Source of the DNA: Acidimicrobiia bacterium
GTDB lineage: Bacteria; Actinomycetota; Acidimicrobiia; Spongiisociales; SHLN01
Length of the DNA: 5,496 nucleotides
Assembly (NCBI GenBank): GCA_013043085.1
Contig: JABDOU010000039.1
Span: 1 to 5,496, forward strand
Direction of reading: 5' to 3'
Made by a program: the position numbers and the translations under genes. Under the pieces are notes generated by a model that was not told the origin of the DNA, made no database searches, and worked only from the letters and a program-made list of their open reading frames with translations. This document shows, piece by piece, positions 1 through 5,405 of the stretch (positions are counted from its first letter, which is position 1; every line of letters begins with the position of its first letter).

Positions 1-248
1 TCGGTGAGTCGGGCGACCGTGAGCTCGAGATTGGCCGTCGTGACAACGACGTGATCCACACCCCAACCTGGAACCACCTCACCAGCAGGCACGTCATCGA
101 GTACCGCTATCGGTAGATCCGGCGACCGTTGCGACCATGACCAGCCGGGAGTGCCTGTAACGATTGTGATGTCACCGAATAGCGGTCTATTGGGGAAACC
201 AACGTCCTCCCACCGAATGGGTGAACGAACAGCGGTGATGCGGTTCAT
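1..248 (-). CDS. VOC (glyoxalase/bleomycin-resistance-like) family protein, 5' part, cut by window edge
   Basis: An open frame runs on the minus strand from ATG at 248 to the left edge, giving 82 complete codons without a stop; the C-terminal part is outside the window. At residues 64-82 it reads VDHVVVTTANLELTVARLT, the usual opening of a vicinal-oxygen-chelate (VOC) fold: a beta strand with a D-H pair (His66 is a candidate metal ligand) and then the first helix. Residues 1-60 precede this strand and contain Gly, Pro and Trp-rich stretches such as GTPGWSW. They do not look like a signal peptide and may be a family-specific N-terminal segment. The gene starts 16 bp after the MFS stop, so the two may be co-transcribed, although a TACCAT hexamer 6 nt before the ATG could start a separate leaderless mRNA. 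VOC proteins include dioxygenases, isomerases and resistance proteins, so the substrate cannot be named. The reading frame is secure; the family call is moderate because only the first motif is visible. Confidence 0.6.
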   Translation of the reverse strand, partial: MNRITAVRSPIRWEDVGFPNRPLFGDITIVTGTPGWSWSQRSPDLPIAVLDDVPAGEVVPGWGVDHVVVTTANLELTVARLT

Positions 249-254
249 CTCTTC

Positions 255-260
255 ATGGTA
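255..260 (-). promoter_or_regulatory. Candidate -10 element (TACCAT) for the VOC gene
   Basis: On the minus strand TACCAT ends 6 nt before the ATG at 248, which would place transcription start at or next to the start codon. It lies in the 16-bp gap after the MFS stop. AAGAG abuts the ATG with no spacing, too close to act as a Shine-Dalgarno sequence. It matches the TANNNT-N6-8-start pattern seen before five other genes in the window. Confidence 0.4.
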
Positions 261-264
261 TCGA

Positions 265-1428
265 TCAGCTGCCCAGCGCACTCGTCCGAAACCAACCAAT
301 CGTGGTCAAGCCTGCCACCGCTGCCAGGCCTCCTATCGCCAGAAAGGCCGTTGGATAGGAACCGCCTGCGTCTATGAACGACCCGAACACCGGTGGCGAA
401 ACACCGAGCCCAGTCAGGAAACCGGCTTGTGCCAGCCCCGTCGCCCGGCCCGCTTGTCCCGGCTCCACCACGGCCATGGCCGCCAGATTCGTGACCGAGT
501 TCCAGGCCATGAAGGACAACCCCATGCCCACTGCTCCCACCCAGACCAACCAGTTCCCTACCGTTGGAGCCAAGGCAAGGAGGGCGGCCGCGATGACCCC
601 GGCCGCCGCAAGCGCACCGTGAGCCGGGGCAAAATGATCAACCGACTGTGTAAGTCTTCCAAACAGGATGCGTGCGCCAAAAGCAGTTGCCGCCGCGGTC
701 GCAGCCACCAACCCGGCCGCCCTTTCACTGAAACCGAGCGCCTCCTGTGTGAAGAGCGGAATGAAGGTGCCCGCGGCCCCGATGCCGGCGCCCATCAACA
801 GGCCGTACAAGGCCAGCCAGCGAACGTCAACGGGCAGCGGAGCATGGTCGGCGCGGCGATCCCGGCGTCCGTCGCCGGGATCGCGGTCGACCGAAAAGAG
901 CGTCAGTACGGCTAATCCGAGTGCGGTCGCTGCAACAAGCATGAACGCAACTCGCCAATTCCAGAGGCCCGCCACAGCGGGCAGTAGCGCACCTGACATC
1001 GAGTTGCCCAGTTGTACCCCCGACTGTTTGAGACCCGTGATCACCCCACGTCGATCCGGGACGATCAGGTGCGTAATCAGTTTGTTCGCGGCAGGATTGC
1101 TGCTCGCGCTTGCGACCCCCGACACCGCTGCGCCCACTATCGCGATACCGAAGCCGGTCGCACCTCCGATCAACGTGAGCCCTAGAGCTGCCAAGCCGAA
1201 GAGCATCAAACTCAATCGCTTTCCCCCCAGAGCATCGGCGACGCCTCCCATTGGTCGCGACGCGAGACCACCGACCAGGGCATTCGCCATCGCGAGCAAT
1301 CCGATCTGAAAACGATTGATACCAAGCGCCTCGATCAGATCAGATGCCAATACGGCCACGGCATATGGTTGAACCGTCCCGATCGCCATGATGGACATGA
1401 GGACTGCCACCAGCCGAAAGCGAGTCAT
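265..1428 (-). CDS. MFS transporter (12-TM major facilitator superfamily permease)
   Basis: The 387-residue product has the length and hydrophobic pattern of a 12-helix MFS permease in the cytoplasmic membrane. A charged loop at residues 181-200 (many Arg and Asp) separates two six-helix halves. The loop between helices 2 and 3 has an MFS motif A-like sequence at 61-71 (GGVADALGGKR). Residues 134-141 (KQSGVQLG) resemble the helix-5 signature of a large prokaryotic MFS group that holds nitrate, cyanate and drug carriers. No substrate-defining motif is recognisable, so uptake or export and the cargo are open. The ATG at 1428 is preferred because TAGCCT sits 6 nt upstream, fitting a leaderless transcript; no clear Shine-Dalgarno is present. 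It diverges from the MscS gene and is followed 16 bp later by the VOC gene, so a link between carrier and enzyme is possible but unproven. Confidence 0.88.
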   Translation of the reverse strand: MTRFRLVAVLMSIMAIGTVQPYAVAVLASDLIEALGINRFQIGLLAMANALVGGLASRPMGGVADALGGKRLSLMLFGLAALGLTLIGGATGFGIAIVGAAVSGVASASSNPAANKLITHLIVPDRRGVITGLKQSGVQLGNSMSGALLPAVAGLWNWRVAFMLVAATALGLAVLTLFSVDRDPGDGRRDRRADHAPLPVDVRWLALYGLLMGAGIGAAGTFIPLFTQEALGFSERAAGLVAATAAATAFGARILFGRLTQSVDHFAPAHGALAAAGVIAAALLALAPTVGNWLVWVGAVGMGLSFMAWNSVTNLAAMAVVEPGQAGRATGLAQAGFLTGLGVSPPVFGSFIDAGGSYPTAFLAIGGLAAVAGLTTIGWFRTSALGS

Positions 1429-1434
1429 TGAACG

Positions 1435-1440
1435 AGGCTA
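1435..1440 (-). promoter_or_regulatory. Candidate -10 element (TAGCCT) for the MFS gene
   Basis: Read on the minus strand, TAGCCT is followed by CGTTCA and then the ATG at 1428, a 6-nt spacing consistent with transcription starting on the A of the ATG. The same eight bases, TAGCCTCG, also lie directly before the lipoprotein start at 3695. No good -35 box is visible. Confidence 0.45.
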
Positions 1441-1482
1441 ACGGCCTAGTCGATGGGAAGGCTGGAGAGACAAGGCCACCGG

Positions 1483-1488
1483 TAGATT
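1483..1488 (+). promoter_or_regulatory. Candidate extended -10 element (GGTAGATT) for the MscS gene
   Basis: TAGATT, preceded by GG, ends exactly 6 nt before the ATG at 1495, so the expected transcription start is that ATG. If correct, the in-frame GTG at 1489 lies in the promoter and is not translated. Purine-rich GGAGAGA at 1464-1470 is 18 nt or more from either start, too far for a normal ribosome binding site. Confidence 0.45.
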
Positions 1489-1494
1489 GTGCAG

Positions 1495-2391
1495 ATGAAG
1501 CTCTTTGGCCTCACTGTGATCCAATCACAGCTACTGGTTTCGGTAATCGTCGTTTTCTCGGTCATCGTGATTCACCGCTTGGTTGTCGGAGTCATGCGTC
1601 GGCGCATGGCCGACGCCGGCCTGCAGTATCGAACGTCGAAGATAAGCGCCTACGTGGGTACTGCCGTTGTATTCATCGTTCTGGCACAAATCTGGCTGCG
1701 GGGCGCCGACGTCCTCACATATCTCGGCATTGTGTCAGCAGGCCTGGCAATTGCTTTGAGCGACGTCGTCAAAAACATCGCCGGCTGGATGTACATACTG
1801 TCACGCCACACCTTCGAGGTCGGTGACCGGATCGAAATCGGCACAATTCAAGGGGACGTTGTTGATATCCGGTTGCTCCGGTTTTCCGTCATCGAAATTG
1901 GCAATTGGGTTCATGCCGATCAGTCGACCGGACGCCTGGTGCATATTCCAAACGGCCAGTTGTTTTCGTTGGCCATGTTCAACTACACGACCGGCTTCCC
2001 CTATATCTGGCACGAAGTTCCGGTGTCATTGACCTTCGAGTCTGACGTTGATGCTGCCGAGGAGTTGGTACGCGAAGTTTTGACGGCGCACGTACCCGAT
2101 CTGAGCTCAGAGATCCGGAAGGATCTGATGAGGACCGCACCCGAATACCGCATCCAGTTTCAACACTTCACCCCAACGACCTACGTTTCTGCTTCCCCGC
2201 ACGGAGTGATCGTCACCGCGAGGTTCATGATCCCGGTCCGACAACGCAGGACGTACGATCAAATGATCTGGAAGCCCCTGTTGCGAGCCATCCAGAGCCA
2301 TCCGGACATCCATTGGGCTTACCCCACCTCCAGGACCGTGCTGATGGATCCCATACAGCTGGAAAACCGTCCACCCGGTGCATCGTCCTAA
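1495..2391 (+). CDS. MscS-family mechanosensitive ion channel
   Basis: Small-conductance mechanosensitive channels open under membrane tension and release solutes on hypo-osmotic shock. Numbered from the upstream GTG at 1489, three hydrophobic segments lie near residues 14-35, 54-70 and 76-103. The third is the Gly/Ala-rich pore helix and ends in a typical VVKNIAGWMYIL stretch. The MscS beta domain follows at about 109-168, with FEVGDRIEIG, a GDV turn, VHIPNGQLF and a conserved Asn in FNYTTG. The alpha/beta C-terminal domain ends in AYPTSRTV, close to the AYPT-type ending of many MscS proteins. At about 300 residues it has the compact three-helix form. I prefer the ATG at 1495 over the GTG at 1489 because of the -10-like element 6 nt upstream; the GTG would add two residues. 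It diverges from the MFS gene and its stop overlaps the convergent lipoprotein gene. Confidence 0.92.
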   Translation: MKLFGLTVIQSQLLVSVIVVFSVIVIHRLVVGVMRRRMADAGLQYRTSKISAYVGTAVVFIVLAQIWLRGADVLTYLGIVSAGLAIALSDVVKNIAGWMYILSRHTFEVGDRIEIGTIQGDVVDIRLLRFSVIEIGNWVHADQSTGRLVHIPNGQLFSLAMFNYTTGFPYIWHEVPVSLTFESDVDAAEELVREVLTAHVPDLSSEIRKDLMRTAPEYRIQFQHFTPTTYVSASPHGVIVTARFMIPVRQRRTYDQMIWKPLLRAIQSHPDIHWAYPTSRTVLMDPIQLENRPPGASS

Positions 2392-3695
2392 GAAGCGGGC
2401 AGCCAGCTTTCCGCGTAGTCGCCGCCCGCATTCCACAGCAACCATCCCAGACCGCGAGCTTCGGCCTCTGTGATCTGCGCACCGATTTGGCTGCCGTTGT
2501 AATAGAAGGCCTGCAAGTACGGGCGCAGGATCGCCGTTCCTTCCAACCTCGGAATGGCCTTATCGAGGGCGAATGCAACTACCGGTCCCGGATGGCTGTT
2601 GGGATTGGCAAACCCCAGCCATCCGTCCGAGTAGTGGCTGGGATAGATCATCGGGCTGATGGCATCGATGGTGCGCGATAGTTCTTCGATCCGCTGACCA
2701 ATTCCTTCATCACCGGGCGATGACATCACGATGGCGAAGATGTCGGCCGACACCGCACAGCCCAGAGGATGAAGCTTGTCGACCGCTGCTGATAGGAAGC
2801 CCGTGATAGCCCCGACCCGATCGTCTGCGGTAGTCGGGCGTTTGCGCTCGGCTGCTGCTGCTGTTTTTCCTGCCGGAAACCGCACGTAGTCGAATTGGAT
2901 CTCGTCGAAACCGAGTTCACACGCCTCCTCTGCCAGTTCAAGCGGATAGGTCCAATTGCTCTGATTCAACGGGTCCATCCAGATCCATGACAGCTTGTCC
3001 TCGGGTTTGGCAGCAGACCACACCCTGTCTTCGAAGGTCACGATGCGGGTGATCGTGTACAGACCCCGGTCTTTGGCCACTGCAATCTGCTCGCGCGGAT
3101 CGTATTGGGGATTGATTGAACCTATCTCCGCTGCGACCTGACTCGTCGTGTCGTACAGCACGTAGCCAGTCTCATCCTTGGTGTCGAACGCCAGGGCATT
3201 GACAGTCGTTCCTTCGGCCAAATCCAGTAGGGCAGCAAACTTTTCGGGCTCCATCGAGGTATAACTCGATACCCGCAATGCTCTGACCGTTCTCGGTTCG
3301 AGCTGCACGTCCATGGTCGGCTCGCCGGCGAATTCAAACTCCTTCGCCATCCAGGCCGGCCGTTCGACGGTAACCGTTCCTGCCGGGATCGATTCGAGGG
3401 TGAAGGCCCCGTCACTCCCCGTAACTGCAGATGTCCCGGCGATTGACACGACTGCGTCGGCCAGCGGCAGCCCCGACGGTGCAGTTACAACGCCGGTCAG
3501 ATCAAATGCGGGGATCGTCGTGGTCGTCGTGGTAGTAGTCGACGAGGAAGAGGTCGTGGTGGTCGAGGTCGAGGTGGATGTGGTCGGCTCATCACTCGAC
3601 TGCTCGCCATCAGGCGACAGCTCCAGACCGAGCGCGGTACAACCGGCGAGACCGAAGCCCGCCACGGCCACGAGGAATACGAGGGATCGACGCAC
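2388..3695 (-). CDS. Lipoprotein with carboxypeptidase-regulatory-like domain and DUF4015-type putative glycoside hydrolase domain
   Basis: The 435-residue product starts at a GTG with a lipoprotein signal: Arg2-Arg3, a hydrophobic core, then the lipobox LAGC with Cys19 as the predicted lipid anchor. Residues 33-60 are almost all Ser and Thr, a flexible and possibly glycosylated linker. Residues 66-134 (from DLTGVVTAPSGLPLADAVVSI) resemble a carboxypeptidase-regulatory-like beta-sandwich. The rest, about 137-433, matches the DUF4015 putative glycoside hydrolase family (PF13200): WIWMDPLNQSNW at 237-248, the hallmark FDEIQFDYVRFP at 263-274, and SPMIYPSHYSDGW at 347-359. This family is predicted to be a TIM barrel; Asp269 is a candidate catalytic acid by position, but no substrate is established. 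It probably sits on the outer face of the membrane and may act on wall or surface polysaccharide. The stop overlaps the MscS stop by 4 bp. Confidence 0.88.
   Translation of the reverse strand: MRRSLVFLVAVAGFGLAGCTALGLELSPDGEQSSDEPTTSTSTSTTTTSSSSTTTTTTTTIPAFDLTGVVTAPSGLPLADAVVSIAGTSAVTGSDGAFTLESIPAGTVTVERPAWMAKEFEFAGEPTMDVQLEPRTVRALRVSSYTSMEPEKFAALLDLAEGTTVNALAFDTKDETGYVLYDTTSQVAAEIGSINPQYDPREQIAVAKDRGLYTITRIVTFEDRVWSAAKPEDKLSWIWMDPLNQSNWTYPLELAEEACELGFDEIQFDYVRFPAGKTAAAAERKRPTTADDRVGAITGFLSAAVDKLHPLGCAVSADIFAIVMSSPGDEGIGQRIEELSRTIDAISPMIYPSHYSDGWLGFANPNSHPGPVVAFALDKAIPRLEGTAILRPYLQAFYYNGSQIGAQITEAEARGLGWLLWNAGGDYAESWLPAS
3516..3599 (-). repeat. Low-complexity Ser/Thr codon tract inside the lipoprotein gene
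   Basis: This stretch encodes residues 33-60 of the lipoprotein. It consists of degenerate trinucleotide and hexanucleotide repeats, with runs of GTC/GTG/GTA and GGTCGA as written on the plus strand. It gives a run of eight Thr at 53-60 and four Ser at 49-52. Such tracts can change length by slippage in whole codons. The opposite strand shows an open frame of Val, Glu and Asp that is a shadow of the repeat. Confidence 0.8.
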
Positions 3696-3703
3696 AGCCC
3701 GCG

Positions 3704-3709
3704 AGGCTA
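3704..3709 (-). promoter_or_regulatory. Candidate -10 element (TAGCCT) for the lipoprotein gene
   Basis: On the minus strand TAGCCT is followed by CGCGGGCT and the GTG at 3695, an 8-nt spacing that is slightly long for a strictly leaderless start. A second AT-rich candidate, TATAAA on the minus strand (3724-3729), would give a leader of about 20 nt without a Shine-Dalgarno. No convincing -35 was seen for either. Confidence 0.35.
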
Positions 3710-3723
3710 CTGAGCGCTCGGCC

Positions 3724-3731
3724 TTTATAAG
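3724..3731. promoter_or_regulatory. AT-rich bidirectional -10-like element in the lipoprotein/HIT divergent spacer
   Basis: TTTATAAG is the only AT-rich island in the spacer. It reads TATAAA toward the lipoprotein gene and TATAAG toward the HIT gene, so it could serve either direction. An 8-bp palindrome, GAGCGCTC, lies beside it at 3712-3719. Alternative -10 hexamers closer to each start codon are listed separately, and the sequence alone does not decide between them. Confidence 0.3.
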
Positions 3732-3739
3732 ACGATCGG

Positions 3740-3745
3740 TACGAT
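3740..3745 (+). promoter_or_regulatory. Candidate extended -10 element (GGTACGAT) for the HIT gene
   Basis: TACGAT, preceded by GG, ends 7 nt before the ATG at 3753. It overlaps the upstream ATG at 3744, so if it is the promoter, translation starts at 3753 and the protein begins MTNPCLIC. No Shine-Dalgarno lies before either ATG. Confidence 0.4.
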
Positions 3746-3752
3746 GAATGTG

Positions 3753-4175
3753 ATGACGAATCCTTGCTTGATCTGTGCAGGCGACGTTGGAGACGTGGAA
3801 CTCGGCAGAGTCCGGGTCTGGGAGAGCGATCTCTGGCGCGTTTCAACGAGCCTCATAGCTCCTATCTCGGGGTTTTCATACGTTGAGCCGAAACGTCACA
3901 TTCCGTACATCACCGATCTCGATGGCATCGAAGCCACGACGCTCGGTACGGTGCTGTCCTCGACTTCGCGGGTGATCAAGACGATTACCGGAGCCGAATT
4001 CGTTTTCGTGAACGTGTTCGGCCAACGCATAGCCCATCTCCACTTCAATTTGGCACCTCACGTCTCCGGTGGGCCGTTGCGAGGTGGGGCTGGCATGCTT
4101 GATGCAAGCGCCCCTCCGCTTCCCGCCGACGACCTAGAAGGGTCGCCGAGGAAATCGGCCGGGAGCTCGACGTAA
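3753..4175 (+). CDS. HIT-family (histidine triad) protein with altered motif and suspected C-terminal frameshift
   Basis: HIT proteins hydrolyse or transfer nucleotides through a motif H-x-H-x-H followed by two hydrophobic residues. Numbered from the ATG at 3744, the protein has an N-terminal CLIC pair (Cys8, Cys11) and PKRH (His52), the usual zinc-site pieces in CxxC-type HIT proteins. The motif is HLHFNLAPH: His98 and the nucleophile-position His100 are kept, but the third His is Asn102 (AAT). The last 12 residues after LPADDL (EGSPRKSAGSST) look unlike a folded C-terminus. From 4136, one base back, a different frame reads RRVAEEIGRELDVTLSPD and stops at 4190-4192, a plausible terminal helix. 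The gene may thus carry a one-base deletion near 4133-4138, or the sequence an error. I prefer the start at 3753 over 3744 because of TACGAT 7 nt upstream. Family call is firm; activity is doubtful. Confidence 0.78.
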   Translation: MTNPCLICAGDVGDVELGRVRVWESDLWRVSTSLIAPISGFSYVEPKRHIPYITDLDGIEATTLGTVLSSTSRVIKTITGAEFVFVNVFGQRIAHLHFNLAPHVSGGPLRGGAGMLDASAPPLPADDLEGSPRKSAGSST

Positions 4176-4192
4176 CCCTGTCGCCCGACTGA

Positions 4193-4308
4193 GCACCTCC
4201 CAAACGGACCAACGAGTTCCCCCGATTCGAATGGCACCGCGTGTTGACGAGTCGCCAGGTAGGCACTACATGGACCCCGGATGGCGCCGGCGTGTAGATA
4301 CGCCGTGT
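4193..4308. other. Convergent intergenic spacer
   Basis: This stretch of about 115 bp lies between the HIT and hydrolase genes, which converge on it. It holds a 6-bp-arm inverted repeat at 4288-4305 and a TTCGAA palindrome at 4226-4231. No credible coding frame or tRNA cloverleaf was seen. Confidence 0.6.
4288..4305 (-). terminator. Candidate hairpin terminator downstream of the alpha/beta hydrolase
   Basis: CGGCGT, a six-base loop GTAGAT, then ACGCCG form a perfect 6-bp GC-rich stem beginning 3 nt beyond the hydrolase stop. A G-T wobble could extend it by one pair. No T-run follows on either strand, so it would be an actinobacterial-type hairpin without a U tract, or simply an mRNA 3' end stabiliser. 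It could serve both converging genes. Confidence 0.35.
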
Positions 4309-5340
4309 TCAGGCTGGTAACGGCTCCACTATTACTTGCCGCTCGGCAAAATCTGCAATTGCGTCGAGTGCCTGGCGAGCTATTGGTGAAAAAGGACCAA
4401 GGGCGTGAAACACATGGATCTGGTCACGCCAGACCTCGAGCTTCACATCAACCCCTGCTTCATCGGCCCTACGAGCAAGACGTTTGGCATCGTCTATCAG
4501 GATTTCGCTATCTCCGACATGGATGAGCAAAGGTGGAAGTCCGGTCAGGTCTGCGAATACGGGCGAAGGCAGGGGATGATCGGGCGGGGTGTCGGCCAGA
4601 TATGCCGCTGCCGCGTGAGACGCTCCTTCGACGTGCAGCATTGGATCTGCGATTTCGGGGTCGTAGAGGGAGGGGCTGCTCAATGTTAGATCTGTCCACG
4701 GCGACAGCAGCACGGCGGCTCCTGGCAGCGCGTGACCCTTGTCGCGCAGATTGACGAGAAGCGATGCGGCCAGTCCGCCGCCTGCAGAATCTCCCGAGAC
4801 GACGATGCGGCTCGGATGCACTCCTTCGTCCAGCAAACTCAGGTATGCCGCCGTAGCGTCTTCCACAGCTGCAGGAAAGGGATGTTCGGGCGCCAATCGA
4901 TAGTCGGGTATCACCGCGTCTGCCGAAATTCTCCGCGCAAGGCGTGAAACAAGCGCACGGTGAGTTCGGGGCGAACCCACCACATAACCCCCTCCATGGA
5001 GATGAAACAGCATCCGGACGGGTTCAACGTCGGAGAACGTCAGGCGCTCTGCCGGCACTCCTCCGGCATCGATCTGCTCGAACTGCGAGGAAGGAGCCTG
5101 GATCAAGAGTTTGGAGAAGCGCTCGGCATCGGCACGACGCTTTGGAATGTCGGGGGCCATGTCTCGCCTGACCGTGCGGATGCCCCTCCAGACGACGTGG
5201 CCGAGCGACGGAGCACCGAATTGGCCTCCGACCCGGGCTACGGCGCTGCCAACCGTGGCCGGCAGGTCTGATCTGGCGAACCGAGCAATATCAATCATGA
5301 CCAGATATTTCCCAAACCTCCAGACATCCAAACGTGACAT
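4309..5340 (-). CDS. Alpha/beta hydrolase, hormone-sensitive-lipase (HSL) type esterase
   Basis: The 343-residue product has the alpha/beta-hydrolase 3 (PF07859) layout. It has the oxyanion motif HGGG at 115-118 within FHLHGGGYVVGSP, the YRLAPEHPFPAA stretch at 147-158, the nucleophile elbow GDSAGGG with Ser185, and SPWTDLT at 213-219. The catalytic acid lies in HVGDSEILIDD at 274-284 (Glu279 or Asp277; the alignment is ambiguous by eye), and the catalytic His is His309 in IHVFH. Such enzymes hydrolyse short- to medium-chain esters in the cytoplasm; the real substrate is unknown. There is no signal peptide. The first 80 residues form the variable cap region. An in-frame TAA at 5353-5355 limits the start to 5340 or later. 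CGGAG lies 3 nt before this ATG; Met15 (5298) is an alternative. A 6-6-6 inverted repeat just upstream suggests repressor control. Confidence 0.9.
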   Translation of the reverse strand: MSRLDVWRFGKYLVMIDIARFARSDLPATVGSAVARVGGQFGAPSLGHVVWRGIRTVRRDMAPDIPKRRADAERFSKLLIQAPSSQFEQIDAGGVPAERLTFSDVEPVRMLFHLHGGGYVVGSPRTHRALVSRLARRISADAVIPDYRLAPEHPFPAAVEDATAAYLSLLDEGVHPSRIVVSGDSAGGGLAASLLVNLRDKGHALPGAAVLLSPWTDLTLSSPSLYDPEIADPMLHVEGASHAAAAYLADTPPDHPLPSPVFADLTGLPPLLIHVGDSEILIDDAKRLARRADEAGVDVKLEVWRDQIHVFHALGPFSPIARQALDAIADFAERQVIVEPLPA

Positions 5341-5348
5341 CCGCTCCG

Positions 5349-5366
5349 CCGATTAGTAGAAATCGG
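5349..5366. promoter_or_regulatory. Inverted repeat, candidate repressor operator upstream of the hydrolase
   Basis: CCGATT, six bases, then AATCGG is a perfect two-arm inverted repeat starting 9 bp before the hydrolase ATG. On the hydrolase strand its centre reads TCTACT and, with the right arm, gives TACTAAT, a possible -10 element, so a bound dimeric regulator would cover the promoter. GGTGTCACC at 5365-5373, an interrupted palindrome, overlaps its edge. An mRNA hairpin is an alternative reading. Confidence 0.4.
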
Positions 5367-5392
5367 TGTCACCTCTTGTCTGAATTCCCTGG

Positions 5393-5398
5393 TAGTTT
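5393..5398 (+). promoter_or_regulatory. Candidate extended -10 element (GGTAGTTT) for the right-edge gene
   Basis: TAGTTT, preceded by GG, ends 7 nt before the GTG at 5406 and is nearly identical to the GGTAGATT before the MscS start. It supports the GTG as the beginning of a leaderless or near-leaderless mRNA. Confidence 0.35.
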
Positions 5399-5405
5399 CA
5401 CGAAG

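Noticed and set aside
151..1309. Long plus-strand open frames opposite the MFS gene
   Set aside because: They lie antisense to a clear 12-TM transporter, have Arg/Pro/Ala-rich composition and no family motif; they are shadows.
1464..1470. GGAGAGA as ribosome binding site for the MscS gene
   Set aside because: It is 18 nt from the GTG and 24 nt from the ATG, too far for normal Shine-Dalgarno pairing.
1428..1826. Plus-strand frame starting opposite the MFS start
   Set aside because: It overlaps the MscS gene in another frame and is Arg/His-rich without motifs, whereas the MscS frame is unambiguous.
3313..3747. Plus-strand frame with runs of Val, Glu and Asp
   Set aside because: It is the complement of the Ser/Thr codon tract of the lipoprotein and has no independent support.
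4130..4142. Programmed -1 frameshift in the HIT gene
   Set aside because: CCTAGAAGGG has no X-XXY-YYZ slippery heptamer, so a mutation or sequence error is more likely than recoding.
4205..4245. Possible tRNA T-arm around GATTCGAAT
   Set aside because: The bases either side of TTCGAAT cannot form a 5-bp T stem on either strand and no acceptor, D or anticodon arm is found; it is just a TTCGAA palindrome.
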